A stretch of 64,000 nucleotides of DNA from Dokdonia donghaensis DSW-1 (GCF_001653755.1 NZ_CP015125.1:3109501-3173500); one strand, 5' to 3'; counted from the stretch's first letter, positions 50,313 through 59,470 are shown. The notes: generated by a model not told the origin, from the sequence alone. Made by a program: numbers and translations.

Positions 50313-51053
50313 CTACCCTCTTTTAAACTCACTTAAACAAATTGCCGTTGCCGTTGCTACGTTAAGACTTTCGGTAGCTTGTGTGATGCCAAATCTAGGT
50401 ATAGCAACACGCTTTGTAACGAGCTGCTCAATACCCGTAGAAATTCCGTTTGCTTCGTTACCCATTACAATCACACCCTCTTGCGGCAGTGATGCTGCAT
50501 AAATATTTTCTCCATCCATAAAGGTTCCAAAAACGGGACGATGCTCACTAGCCAAATATGTATCAATATCTGTATAAATAATCGCTACTCGCGTGAGCGA
50601 TCCCATTGTGGCTTGCACCACCTTTGGGTTATAACAATCTACAGTAGCCTTTGAGCACACCAGCTGCTTTATCCCAAACCAATCACAAAGACGTATAATA
50701 GTGCCTAGGTTACCAGGGTCACGTACATCATCTAGCACAACGGTAAGCCCAGACCTATCTATAGCTATTGCTTCTGGCATTTTAAATGTTGCCACTGCCT
50801 TTTGTGCGGTTTTTAAAAAGGTGAGTTTCTTAAGCTCGGCTGGAGTTGCTTCATTTACCTTAGACTGGTCTTGGGGTGATAACGCTTTCGCGAAAGCGGA
50901 AACATCTTCGGTATGTAATTCTACAAGCTCTAGTGATGATAAAAGAAGTTCATTTACAACCTTAATACCCTCTGCAACAAAAACACCTTCGCGCTGGCGG
51001 TACTTTTTTTGCCCTAAACTCGTTATTCGTTTGATTGTATTTTTGCTTACCAC
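50313..51053 (-). CDS. TrmH/SpoU family RNA methyltransferase
   Basis: The 246-residue protein has an N-terminal substrate-binding domain (IKRITSLGQKKYRQREGVFV) and a SPOUT knot: RDPGNLGTIIRLCDWFG near 113, VIVMGNEANGIS near 196, and ATESLNVATATAICL near 228. It transfers methyl to 2'-O of tRNA or rRNA; the target is unknown. It starts at GTG 51053, since a longer frame would cross the tamL promoter. A palindrome copy encodes AFAKA in the first domain. Confidence 0.88.
   Translation of the reverse strand: MVSKNTIKRITSLGQKKYRQREGVFVAEGIKVVNELLLSSLELVELHTEDVSAFAKALSPQDQSKVNEATPAELKKLTFLKTAQKAVATFKMPEAIAIDRSGLTVVLDDVRDPGNLGTIIRLCDWFGIKQLVCSKATVDCYNPKVVQATMGSLTRVAIIYTDIDTYLASEHRPVFGTFMDGENIYAASLPQEGVIVMGNEANGISTGIEQLVTKRVAIPRFGITQATESLNVATATAICLSEFKRG
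50884..50897. repeat. Iterated palindrome, copy 17 (inside trmH)
   Basis: Perfect core read as Ala-Phe-Ala-Lys-Ala on the minus strand. Confidence 0.95.
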
Positions 51054-51071
51054 GATTAAGATGTACTTTTG
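51043..51071 (+). promoter_or_regulatory. Promoter of tamL (TTG-N18-TACTTTTG)
   Basis: TTG at 51043-51045 and perfect TACTTTTG at 51064-51071 are 18 bases apart. It lies within the start of the divergent trmH gene and before the TTG start of tamL at 51092. Confidence 0.7.
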
Positions 51072-51091
51072 AAAATGATGAAAACGCCCTA

Positions 51092-53662
51092 TTGAAAACA
51101 ACTTGTACAAAAATATCACTATTTCTGGTAGTGGCACTCTTTCTGTTAGGTTGTAACGCAACAAAACGAGTTCCTGCAGATGGTCACCTCCTTACAGAAA
51201 ACACTATTTATGATGGTGAAGAAAAAGTAAGCGAGACACGCCTTTACAATTACCTGTACCAAAAACCTAACACAAAACTACCCCTCATAGGTACGCCTCT
51301 ACGGTTATACATTTATAATCTAGCAAGGCCTAATATAGATTCTATACTAGATGCACAACGTGCTGCAAGTGCAAACAGATATACCTTCTGGGAGCGCGTA
51401 CTTTCTGCAAAGCAAGTAGAAGCTGTGCGTAATTTTAAAAAGAATTTTAATAGCGGTATAAAAAAGACTGGTGAAGCTCCAGCCATCGTAACAGAAGCCA
51501 TTACCGAAAAGTCTGCCCAACGCCTTACTGCTTATTATGTAAACAATGGCTATTTTAATGCCGAGGTGGGCTACAACATTAAGAAAGATAGTAACCAGCG
51601 CGCATCTATAGATTATAAAGTAAAGAAGGGTACACCTTACTTTTTAGATAGTATTACCCCTATCATTGCTTCTCCAGTGGCAGATTCTATTTATTATGTA
51701 CATAAAGACGAGTCTGTACTAAAACCGGGAGAGCGTTATGCCACAGCAAACATAAATACAGAAACACAGCGCCTTACAGAATTATTTAGAAACAACGGGC
51801 TCTACCATTTTGAGTCTGATTATATACGCCTTGTAGGAGATACTGTAAAAACAAACCATAAGGCAAATCTAGAGTATATAATAGACAACCCTACAGAGAC
51901 TGTAAATGACTCTACGTATGAGGTTCCTTTTAAAGTGCATAAAGTATCTAGCGTAAACATCATCACAGATTATAGTTATGAGAACCGTAATAAAACCTTT
52001 AATGACTCTCTTGTAAGTGATGGCTTTAATATCTATGCTTATGATAAAATAAATTACAGACCTAAGGCACTTACAGATATTATCCCTCTTAAGCCTGGCG
52101 CTATCTACCGCGATGTAGATCGCATACAGAGTTTGAGCAGGTTGAGTAGACTTGGTACATTTAAGTACCCTAGTATCTCATACACCGAAGACCCGGCAGA
52201 TAGTACACGGTCTGATCTCATAGCGAGCATACGACTCACCCCGCTAGAAAAATATAAGCTTAGGGCAGATTTTGATGTCTCTACCTCAAATATTCAAGAC
52301 TTTGGAATTGCTGGTTTTGGGTCGCTTTTAATTCGTAATATCTTTAGAGGAGCAGAAACACTTGAAATCTCTGGTCGTGGTAGTGTAGGAGCATCTGATG
52401 ATGCGGCAAACCCAGATGATAGTTTTTTTAATATCTCTGAAATAGGCGCAGATATGCGTCTTACCTTCCCACGTATATTTTTTCCGTTTAATACTAATAA
52501 ATGGATACCTGCAGAGTGGCAACCTAATACCCGTTTTAATCTAGGTGTAGGCGTACAGCAAAATATAGGGCTGGATAAACAAACAGTGAGCGGTAGTCTC
52601 ACGTACAACTGGAGCCCCTCTTGGAAAAGATCTTTTAGCGTAGATCTTGTAAATGCTCAATATGTGCGTAACCTCAACCCAGACAACTATTTCAATATAT
52701 ACAGAAATAGTTATGATGATTTAAACAGTATCGCTCAAAACAATCAGGCAGATGTAAATCCTGCATACTTTACTACAGATGCAAGTGGTGAGGTAAACCT
52801 CTCTATACCTTTTGGCGCAGAGCAGTTTATAAATGATGTAGATAATGGTAACGCTGGTGATATTTCTCAAAATGATATAAATGATATACAAGCTATAGGC
52901 GAGCGACAGGAGCGACTTACAGAAGACAACCTCATTGTATCTCTTAATATCTCCCACACCTACGATAATAGAGAAAACCTTTTTGACGAAACCTTTAGCC
53001 GTTTTAGAACAAACATCGAGCTTGCTGGTAATGCTTTAGCCCTGGCAGGTAATATTGCAAATACTAGCAAAAATGAAGATGGTAATAAAAGTCTCTTTGG
53101 CGTTGTATACTCACAGTATGTAAAAACAGAGCTAGACTACTCTCGTCACTGGGACCTAGGTAATAATAATATTATTGCGGCAAGAGCCTTTGGTGGGATT
53201 GCCATTCCTTATGGTAACTCTGGGAGTATTCCTTTTATACGTAGTTTCTTTGGTGGTGGGTCTAATGATAACAGAGCCTGGAGAGCTTATGACCTGGGCC
53301 CAGGAAGCAGCGGTAGCCCCAATGAATTTAATGAAGCAAATATGAAACTTGCTTTTAACCTAGAATATAGATTTGACCTCATAGGGCCTATAGAAGGTGC
53401 GCTCTTTACAGACGCTGGTAATATCTGGAATGTTTTTGATAATGTAGAAGATGAGGCCTCAAGATTTACAGGGCTTGAGAGTTTACAGGAGCTAGCATTA
53501 GGTTCAGGTTTTGGACTGCGATGGGATTTTGACTTTTTCGCACTCCGCTTTGACATAGGTTTTAAAACATACAACCCTGCCCTTGCAGAGGGTGATAGAT
53601 GGTTTACCCAGTACAACTTTGCAAATGCTGTCTATAACGTGGGGATTAATTACCCATTTTAA
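51092..53662 (+). CDS. tamL: TamL/BamA family outer-membrane assembly lipoprotein
   Basis: The 856-residue protein starts with a lipoprotein signal (ISLFLVVALFLLGCNAT; Cys at about 19), has POTRA-like repeats (for example RLTAYYVNNGYFNAEVGYN) and a C-terminal 16-strand barrel of the Omp85 family, ending NAVYNVGINYPF. It is the lipoprotein form of TamA found in Bacteroidetes. A TTG start at 51092 is required: a promoter ends at 51071 and no in-frame ATG lies before the signal. It starts 39 bases from the divergent trmH. Confidence 0.88.
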   Translation: MKTTCTKISLFLVVALFLLGCNATKRVPADGHLLTENTIYDGEEKVSETRLYNYLYQKPNTKLPLIGTPLRLYIYNLARPNIDSILDAQRAASANRYTFWERVLSAKQVEAVRNFKKNFNSGIKKTGEAPAIVTEAITEKSAQRLTAYYVNNGYFNAEVGYNIKKDSNQRASIDYKVKKGTPYFLDSITPIIASPVADSIYYVHKDESVLKPGERYATANINTETQRLTELFRNNGLYHFESDYIRLVGDTVKTNHKANLEYIIDNPTETVNDSTYEVPFKVHKVSSVNIITDYSYENRNKTFNDSLVSDGFNIYAYDKINYRPKALTDIIPLKPGAIYRDVDRIQSLSRLSRLGTFKYPSISYTEDPADSTRSDLIASIRLTPLEKYKLRADFDVSTSNIQDFGIAGFGSLLIRNIFRGAETLEISGRGSVGASDDAANPDDSFFNISEIGADMRLTFPRIFFPFNTNKWIPAEWQPNTRFNLGVGVQQNIGLDKQTVSGSLTYNWSPSWKRSFSVDLVNAQYVRNLNPDNYFNIYRNSYDDLNSIAQNNQADVNPAYFTTDASGEVNLSIPFGAEQFINDVDNGNAGDISQNDINDIQAIGERQERLTEDNLIVSLNISHTYDNRENLFDETFSRFRTNIELAGNALALAGNIANTSKNEDGNKSLFGVVYSQYVKTELDYSRHWDLGNNNIIAARAFGGIAIPYGNSGSIPFIRSFFGGGSNDNRAWRAYDLGPGSSGSPNEFNEANMKLAFNLEYRFDLIGPIEGALFTDAGNIWNVFDNVEDEASRFTGLESLQELALGSGFGLRWDFDFFALRFDIGFKTYNPALAEGDRWFTQYNFANAVYNVGINYPF

Positions 53663-53686
53663 TCTTAGATAGATGAGCTTATGTAA

Positions 53687-53713
53687 AATGATATAGACAC
53701 ACTTTATATCATT
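53687..53713. repeat. Hairpin after tamL
   Basis: Arms AATGATAT and ATATCATT, 11-base loop, no T-run after. It may be a weak terminator. Confidence 0.4.
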
Positions 53714-53730
53714 GAAATACTTCTAATTAT

Positions 53731-53744
53731 GCTTTCGCGAAAGC
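53731..53744. repeat. Iterated palindrome, copy 18 (intergenic)
   Basis: Perfect core with right flank GTAATT; left flank T. It lies 69 bases past tamL and 98 before fbaA. Confidence 0.95.
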
Positions 53745-53841
53745 GTAATTCTCCTAAAACGTTATCGTAGTAACCCACCTCACAAGAATAATAAACGAGT
53801 AATATTCATTACTTTTACTACATAAATTTTAAACTCATACA

Positions 53842-54909
53842 ATGTCGCATTCTATAAAACCAGGTGTTGCCACAGGGCACGAAGTACAAGCAATTTTCAA
53901 CTATGCAAAAGAGAAAGGCTTTGCCCTTCCTGCTGTAAATGTTATAGGGTCTAACAGTATAAATACTGTGCTAGAAACAGCAGCTTCACTTAACGCCCCT
54001 GTCATCATACAGTTTTCTAATGGTGGCGCCCAGTTCAACGCAGGTAAGGGACTTAGTAATGAAAACCAACAAGCAGCCGTACTAGGAGCAGTAGCTGGAG
54101 CAAAGCACGTACACGAGCTTGCAAAGGCATATGGAGCTACAGTTATTTTACACACAGACCACTGTGCAAAAAAGTTACTCCCTTGGATAGATGGTTTACT
54201 AGATGCTAGTGAGGCGTACTATAAGGAGCACGGTCACTCACTCTTCAGCTCACATATGATAGACCTAAGTGAGGAGCCTATAGAAGAGAACATAGAGATT
54301 TGTAAAAAGTATCTTGAGCGTATGGCAAAAATGGATATGACCCTTGAGATAGAGCTAGGAATCACAGGTGGTGAAGAAGATGGTGTAGATAATAGCGATG
54401 TAGATGACTCAAAATTATATACCCAGCCAGAAGAAGTTGCTTATGCTTATGAAGAATTGAGCAAGGTAAGTGATCAATTTACAATCGCTGCGGCTTTTGG
54501 AAACGTACACGGAGTTTACAAGCCAGGTAATGTAAAGCTTACACCAAAAATTCTTAAAAACTCACAAGAGTACATTTCAGAAAAGTATGGAAAGGAGCAC
54601 AACCATATAGATTTTGTTTTTCACGGAGGAAGCGGTTCTACCGTAGAAGAGATACGTGAGGCTATAGGATATGGTACTATAAAGATGAATATAGATACAG
54701 ATCTTCAGTATGCTACTGCAGAGGGTATACGTGATTATTTTGGAGAAAACGCCGAATATCTTAAAACTCAAATAGGAAACCCTACTGGTGATGACTCTCC
54801 TAACAAGAAATTTTATGACCCACGCGTATGGTTACGCAAGGCAGAAGGAACGATGGGAGCACGTCTTAAAAAGGCTTTTGAAGACCTTAATAATGTAGAT
54901 ACGCTCTAA
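53842..54909 (+). CDS. fbaA: Class II fructose-bisphosphate aldolase
   Basis: The 355-residue zinc enzyme splits fructose 1,6-bisphosphate in glycolysis and makes it in gluconeogenesis. Zinc-binding HTDHCAKK lies near 105-112, the second His in AFGNVHGVYKPGN near 222, and the phosphate-binding FHGGSGST near 260. Length fits E. coli FbaA (359). It has its own terminator. It would also serve gluconeogenesis from the glyoxylate shunt at 61-64 kb. Confidence 0.95.
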   Translation: MSHSIKPGVATGHEVQAIFNYAKEKGFALPAVNVIGSNSINTVLETAASLNAPVIIQFSNGGAQFNAGKGLSNENQQAAVLGAVAGAKHVHELAKAYGATVILHTDHCAKKLLPWIDGLLDASEAYYKEHGHSLFSSHMIDLSEEPIEENIEICKKYLERMAKMDMTLEIELGITGGEEDGVDNSDVDDSKLYTQPEEVAYAYEELSKVSDQFTIAAAFGNVHGVYKPGNVKLTPKILKNSQEYISEKYGKEHNHIDFVFHGGSGSTVEEIREAIGYGTIKMNIDTDLQYATAEGIRDYFGENAEYLKTQIGNPTGDDSPNKKFYDPRVWLRKAEGTMGARLKKAFEDLNNVDTL

Positions 54910-54932
54910 TAATCAACATATTATTACTACAT

Positions 54933-54972
54933 AAAAGGGATGATGTCAAAATTGTTTGATATCATCCCTTTT
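54933..54972 (+). terminator. Terminator after fbaA
   Basis: Perfect 12-base arms AAAAGGGATGAT and ATCATCCCTTTT around 16 bases. Confidence 0.9.
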
Positions 54973-55009
54973 ACGTATTTTTACAGCCTATTATTTTGAA
55001 ATTTTGAAC

Positions 55010-55023
55010 GCTTACGCGAAAGG
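55010..55023. repeat. Decayed iterated palindrome before accD
   Basis: GCTTACGCGAAAGG differs from the core at two positions. Confidence 0.5.
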
Positions 55024-55093
55024 TTGATACCATACAATGTCACCTTTGCTAAGAAGAACTAATAATACCCTTAACCAAATTCAAACACCTTAT

Positions 55094-55951
55094 ATGGCTT
55101 GGTTCAAACGTAAAGAAAAAGGAATACACACTGCAACAGAGGATAAAAAGGATACTCCTAAAGGACTCTGGTATAAATCACCTACTGGTAAAATAGTAGA
55201 CACAGAAGAGCTAGAAAAAAACTTCTATATCTCACCAGAAGATGGGTACCACGTACGCATAGGGAGTAATGAATATTTTGAAATTCTCTTTGATGATAAT
55301 AAATATAAAGAGCTAGACGCAAAACTCACCTCAAAAGATCCTCTCAAATTTGAAGATAAAAAGGCGTATGCAGATAGGCTAGTTGCCGCTCAAGAAAAGA
55401 CTGGACTTAAAGATGCCGTGCGCACTGCTGTAGGTAAATCTAAAGGCTCAGACCTAGTGATAGCTTGTATGGATTTTAGCTTCATAGGTGGATCTATGGG
55501 TAGCGTTGTAGGAGAAAAGATTGCACGTGCTGCAGACTACTCTCTCAAAAATAACATTCCTTTTATGATCATCTCAAAATCTGGTGGTGCTCGTATGATG
55601 GAAGCTGCACTATCACTTATGCAACTAGCAAAAACAAGTTCTAAACTTGCTCAACTAGCAGATGCTGGTATACCTTACATTTCATTATGTACAGACCCTA
55701 CCACTGGAGGAACAACTGCCTCATTTGCAATGCTAGGAGACATTAACATCTCAGAGCCAGGAGCACTTATAGGTTTTGCTGGACCTCGTGTGGTACGCGA
55801 TACTACAGGTAAAGAATTACCAGAAGGTTTCCAGACCGCAGAGTTTGTACAAGAGCACGGTTTCTTAGATTTTATAACACCTAGACAGGAGCTTAAAAAT
55901 AAAATTAATCTTTACTTAGATCTTATACTAAATAGACCAGTAAGGGCTTAA
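55094..55951 (+). CDS. accD: Acetyl-CoA carboxylase carboxyltransferase subunit beta, zinc ribbon lost
   Basis: AccD with AccA transfers the carboxyl from biotin to acetyl-CoA, the first step of fatty acid synthesis. The 285-residue crotonase-fold protein has ISKSGGARMMEAA near 161 and CTDPTTGGTTASFA near 196. The start is the ATG at 55094 (MAWFKRKEKG), as in homologues. Unlike E. coli AccD, the N-terminal zinc ribbon has no Cys: where E. coli has K-C-P-x-C and C-P-x-C-G, this has KSPTG and SPEDGY. The rest of the ribbon sequence is kept, so the fold may persist without metal. Confidence 0.93.
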   Translation: MAWFKRKEKGIHTATEDKKDTPKGLWYKSPTGKIVDTEELEKNFYISPEDGYHVRIGSNEYFEILFDDNKYKELDAKLTSKDPLKFEDKKAYADRLVAAQEKTGLKDAVRTAVGKSKGSDLVIACMDFSFIGGSMGSVVGEKIARAADYSLKNNIPFMIISKSGGARMMEAALSLMQLAKTSSKLAQLADAGIPYISLCTDPTTGGTTASFAMLGDINISEPGALIGFAGPRVVRDTTGKELPEGFQTAEFVQEHGFLDFITPRQELKNKINLYLDLILNRPVRA

Positions 55952-55994
55952 AATTTTAAAAAGGAGATGTAATAATCACCTCCTTTTTAAAATT
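55952..55994 (+). terminator. Terminator after accD
   Basis: Perfect 15-base arms (starting AATTTTAAAAAGGAG; 55952-55966 and 55980-55994). It ends five bases before the next start codon. Confidence 0.85.
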
Positions 55995-55998
55995 GCTA

Positions 55999-56383
55999 AT
56001 GAAATTTTATGTAACTATCATCTTAATAGTCTGTTTATTCTCTTGCAAGAAACAATATCAATATGATGATTATGATGAAGATGACCTTATCGAAGTTCAA
56101 GGAATAATTACATCTGCAGTTCCTGATGGTGATCCTTTTAATAATTCTTCAGTTAAAAAATATAAGATATCAATACTATTTAAACCAGAGTCCACCACTA
56201 ATCGGATTTGAAAATATTGATATGTTTGAAGCTCAAAGAGGTTATCCTTTAGTTGTTCTAGTACATAAAGAGAATCCAGATATTAGTTTCTATGGAAGGG
56301 TAGGTATATTAGATACACTAAATACTAAGGTATCCACTATTTTAAAGAATCATTTTCAAGAAATGCTTAACGAAACAAATTAG
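55999..56383 (+). pseudogene. Frameshifted small lipoprotein gene
   Basis: The first frame (55999-56211) has a lipoprotein signal (ATG, IILIVCLFSCKKQ) and stops at TGA 56209. A second frame (to 56383) overlaps and continues naturally with SPPLIGFENIDMFEAQRG. Joining them near 56188-56192 with a one-base shift gives one continuous protein of about 127 residues with no homology I know. It is either a real one-base insertion that inactivates the gene, a sequence error, or, less likely, programmed frameshifting. The gene starts directly after the accD terminator and so has no visible promoter. Confidence 0.7.
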
Positions 56384-56385
56384 AC

Positions 56386-57363
56386 TTACTTCTTTCTATC
56401 TATCACATAATTTACCATTAGCTCTAGCGAGTCTCGATATACAGATTGTGGATAGGTCATAAGTATCTCAAGCGCCTCTTGCTGTAGCGCTTTCATTTTT
56501 GATATCGCATAATCAAGTCCACCATTATCTTTTACAAAGGCAATCACTTCTTTTACACGCTTCTTATCTGTATTCTTATTTTTAATACTATTAATAAGCC
56601 AGTCCTTCTCTTTTTTTGAAACTGTATTGAGGACATATATAAGCGGTAAGGTCATTTTTTGTTCCTTGATATCAATACCTGTAGGTTTTCCTATTTTTTC
56701 AGAACCGTAATCAAAAAGATCATCTTTAATTTGAAAAGCCATCCCTATAAGTTCACCAAACTTATGCATACGCTTTACTTCTTTACCTTTTGCGTGAACG
56801 GCTTGTGCTCCCATTGCACAACAAGCTGCAATGAGTGTCGCGGTTTTTTGTCTAATAATCTCGTAGTACAACTCCTCTGTGATATCGAGTTTTCTAGCTT
56901 TCTCGATTTGGAGTAGTTCTCCTTCAGAAATTTCGCGTACAGCGACAGAGATAATTTGTAATAAATCTGTGTCACCATTATCTATAGAAAGGAGTAATCC
57001 TTTTGAAAACAAGAAATCACCAACTAATACAGCAATCTTATTTTTCCATAAAGCATTAAGTGAAAAGAAGCCGCGACGCATATTACTATCATCTACTACA
57101 TCATCGTGTACGAGGCTTGCCGTATGTATTAATTCTATAACAGAGGCTCCTCGATATGTGCGGTCATTTACCTCACCGCTATTCATCATCTTTGCAGTAA
57201 GGAATACAAACATAGGTCGCATTTGCTTACCCTTTCGATTTACTATATAGTGAGTGATACGATTAAGAAGCGCCACTTTGGAGCGCATAGAAAGGGCAAA
57301 CTTTTCTTCAAAAAGTTCCATTTCATAGGCTATGGGTTCTTTAATTTGAGCTACTACTTTCAT
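56386..57363 (-). CDS. Polyprenyl diphosphate synthase
   Basis: This 325-residue trans-prenyltransferase adds isopentenyl units to an allylic primer, giving the side chain of menaquinone or the like. First Asp-rich motif is DDVVDDSNMRRG near 76-87; the second is KDDLFDYGS near 215-223. The chain length cannot be set from these motifs by eye. UbiE at 48.9 kb acts on the same quinone pathway. The gene is convergent with the frameshifted lipoprotein gene, two bases apart. Confidence 0.92.
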   Translation of the reverse strand: MKVVAQIKEPIAYEMELFEEKFALSMRSKVALLNRITHYIVNRKGKQMRPMFVFLTAKMMNSGEVNDRTYRGASVIELIHTASLVHDDVVDDSNMRRGFFSLNALWKNKIAVLVGDFLFSKGLLLSIDNGDTDLLQIISVAVREISEGELLQIEKARKLDITEELYYEIIRQKTATLIAACCAMGAQAVHAKGKEVKRMHKFGELIGMAFQIKDDLFDYGSEKIGKPTGIDIKEQKMTLPLIYVLNTVSKKEKDWLINSIKNKNTDKKRVKEVIAFVKDNGGLDYAISKMKALQQEALEILMTYPQSVYRDSLELMVNYVIDRKK

Positions 57364-57493
57364 TGTAGTAAAGATACTACTTACAAATAGGATTGTATTT
57401 ATAAACTTATTGTATAGATAATGTTAAATTTTCATTAAGAGCCTATAATTTCTGTAACTTAAGCCTCGTATTAATAATCCTAATTAAAAAAAT

Positions 57494-58345
57494 ATGAAAC
57501 AAATTACTCTTATTGCTGCTCTTCTAGCAGTCTTTACTATGAATGCTCAAAACACCTTGATTGATGAGGGTTTTGATGATATTACGACCTTAACCGATTA
57601 TACTGTTTTAAATGTAAGTGACGACCCTTCTGGAGATATTTTTCAAGGTAATGATGCTGTTTTTGAAGCATTTGATGGCGCTAGCACATCTTATTTAGGT
57701 ATGAATTTTAACGCTACGGCTGGATCAGTTATCGATGTATATTTAATAACTCCAGAGCTTAACTTAAGTAATGGTGATGAATTAACTTTTTACACTAGAA
57801 CTGGAGCAGCTAGTGCTTTCCCAGACAGATTAGAAGTGCGCTTAGATCCTGATGGAAGCGGAACTGAACCAACTTCTTCAAGTAATGGTTCTTATACAGA
57901 TGTATTACTAGAAATAAATCCATCTCTTGCAGTGGGAGAATACCCAGAAGATTGGGAACAACAAGTTGTTACAATGTCTGGTCTTCCAGACGGTGGGGTA
58001 ATCACTAAGGTTGCATTTAGATACTGGGTTACAGATGGTGGACCTGCAGGAAATAACTCAAACTATATAGGTATTGATCGTCTTACTGTAGACGCAACGC
58101 TTTCTACAGAAGAGCTACTAGCTCAAAGCTTAAATGTTTCTGTAGCATCTAAAATACTTACAATAAGTTCGCAAGAAGAATTAGTAAATGCAAAAATTTT
58201 CAATCTCTTAGGGCAAGATGTAAGAACATCTTCACTTAGTGGAAATACAGATACAGTAGATCTTAACGATTTACCTACTGGAGTATATGTTGCTCAAATA
58301 AGTAGTGCTACTGCATCTACTTCTATAAAAATTGTAAACAATTAA
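57494..58345 (+). CDS. Secreted protein with choice-of-anchor J-like domain and T9SS type A sorting domain
   Basis: The 283-residue protein has a signal peptide (ITLIAALLAVFTMNAQN), a beta-sandwich of the choice-of-anchor J/cleaved adhesin type (about 20-205; LIDEGFDDITTLTDY) and a C-terminal type A sorting domain (about 210-283; AKIFNLLGQDV, then LPTGVYVAQI). The sorting domain directs it across the outer membrane by type IX secretion, after which it is cut off and anchored. No catalytic motif is seen, so it is probably a surface or adhesion protein. Confidence 0.92.
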   Translation: MKQITLIAALLAVFTMNAQNTLIDEGFDDITTLTDYTVLNVSDDPSGDIFQGNDAVFEAFDGASTSYLGMNFNATAGSVIDVYLITPELNLSNGDELTFYTRTGAASAFPDRLEVRLDPDGSGTEPTSSSNGSYTDVLLEINPSLAVGEYPEDWEQQVVTMSGLPDGGVITKVAFRYWVTDGGPAGNNSNYIGIDRLTVDATLSTEELLAQSLNVSVASKILTISSQEELVNAKIFNLLGQDVRTSSLSGNTDTVDLNDLPTGVYVAQISSATASTSIKIVNN

Positions 58346-58362
58346 GCCTACGACTTAGATAT

Positions 58363-58394
58363 AAAAAAAGCGACTCAATAGAGTCGCTTTTTTT
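58363..58394. terminator. Bidirectional terminator
   Basis: AAAAAAGCGACTC and GAGTCGCTTTTTT around AATA. Serves the T9SS cargo gene and convergent rlmN. Confidence 0.92.
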
Positions 58395-58417
58395 ATGTCT
58401 TCTTTTATGTATATCAA

Positions 58418-59458
58418 CTACTGCTTATTTGCCAGTTGCCCACAAGCGGCATCTATATCTTTACCTCGTGATCTTCTCACTGTTACCGTGACACCGTTTG
58501 CTTCAAGCACATCTACATAACGATCTATAGCTTGAGGGTTTGCTTGTTGAAACTGACCATCATCTATAGGGTTATACTCTATGATATTTACTTTACTAGG
58601 CACTGCTTTACAAAAATCTAATAAAGCATCTATATCTATCTGTCTATCATTTATGCCATCCCAAACTACATACTCATAGGTAATGCGCTTTCCAGTTTTT
58701 TCATACCAGTAAATAAGTGCTTCTTTGAGATCTGCGAGTGGCATTTGCTCATTAAAGGGCATAATCTCTGTACGTACATCATCTAGTGCAGAGTGCAGCG
58801 ATACAGCAAGATTAAACTTCACCTCTTCATCTGCCATTTTTTTAATAATCTTAGGCACACCAGAGGTAGAGACTGTAATTCTCTTAGGTGACATACCTAG
58901 TCCTTCTGGATCTGTAATCTTATCTATAGCCTTAATCACATTATTATAATTCATTAATGGCTCTCCCATCCCCATAAAAACAATGTTAGACAGGGGTCTA
59001 TCGTGATATAACTTACTTTGTCTATCTATGACCACCACTTGATCTACGATCTCATCTGGATTGAGATTACGCATTCTCTTTAATCTAGCTGTCGCACAAA
59101 ATTTACAATTAAGACTACAACCTACTTGTGAAGATACACAGGCAGTTGTCCTACTCTTAGTAGGTATTAAAACAGACTCAACCGTAAGACCATCGTGCAA
59201 CTTTACAGCGTTCTTTATAGTACCATCACTACTGCGTTGCATCTGGTCTACACGTATATGGTTTATCACAAAATGCTCATCTAGCAAGATGCGTGTCTCC
59301 TTTGAGATATTAGTCATATCTACAAAGTCGTGAGCGCCCTTTTGCCATAACCACTCATAAACCTGATTACCCCTAAAAGCTTTATCACCTTGGCCTACAA
59401 AGAAAGCTCTTAGATCTTCTTTGGTTAATTTACGTATATCTTTTTTCTCTGTTTTCAC
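58418..59458 (-). CDS. rlmN: 23S rRNA (adenine-2503-C2)-methyltransferase RlmN
   Basis: RlmN is a radical SAM enzyme that methylates C2 of A2503 in 23S rRNA and A37 in some tRNAs. The 346-residue protein has the cluster-binding CSLNCKFCATA near 116-126 and VFMGMGEPLMNYNNV near 167, and the catalytic Cys near the C-terminus (DAACGQL). It starts at GTG 59458; a TAnnTTTG box ends four bases upstream, so the mRNA is probably leaderless, as for ribD. Confidence 0.95.
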   Translation of the reverse strand: MKTEKKDIRKLTKEDLRAFFVGQGDKAFRGNQVYEWLWQKGAHDFVDMTNISKETRILLDEHFVINHIRVDQMQRSSDGTIKNAVKLHDGLTVESVLIPTKSRTTACVSSQVGCSLNCKFCATARLKRMRNLNPDEIVDQVVVIDRQSKLYHDRPLSNIVFMGMGEPLMNYNNVIKAIDKITDPEGLGMSPKRITVSTSGVPKIIKKMADEEVKFNLAVSLHSALDDVRTEIMPFNEQMPLADLKEALIYWYEKTGKRITYEYVVWDGINDRQIDIDALLDFCKAVPSKVNIIEYNPIDDGQFQQANPQAIDRYVDVLEANGVTVTVRRSRGKDIDAACGQLANKQ

Positions 59459-59462
59459 GATG

Positions 59463-59470
59463 CAAAGGTA
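59463..59470 (-). promoter_or_regulatory. -7 box of rlmN
   Basis: Minus-strand TACCTTTG fits TAnnTTTG and ends four bases before the GTG start. No -33 TTG at normal distance. Confidence 0.55.

Noticed and set aside
56126..56383. A separate 85-codon gene after the small lipoprotein
   Set aside because: Its first residues do not make sense and its natural continuation is from the lipoprotein frame; a frameshift explains both.
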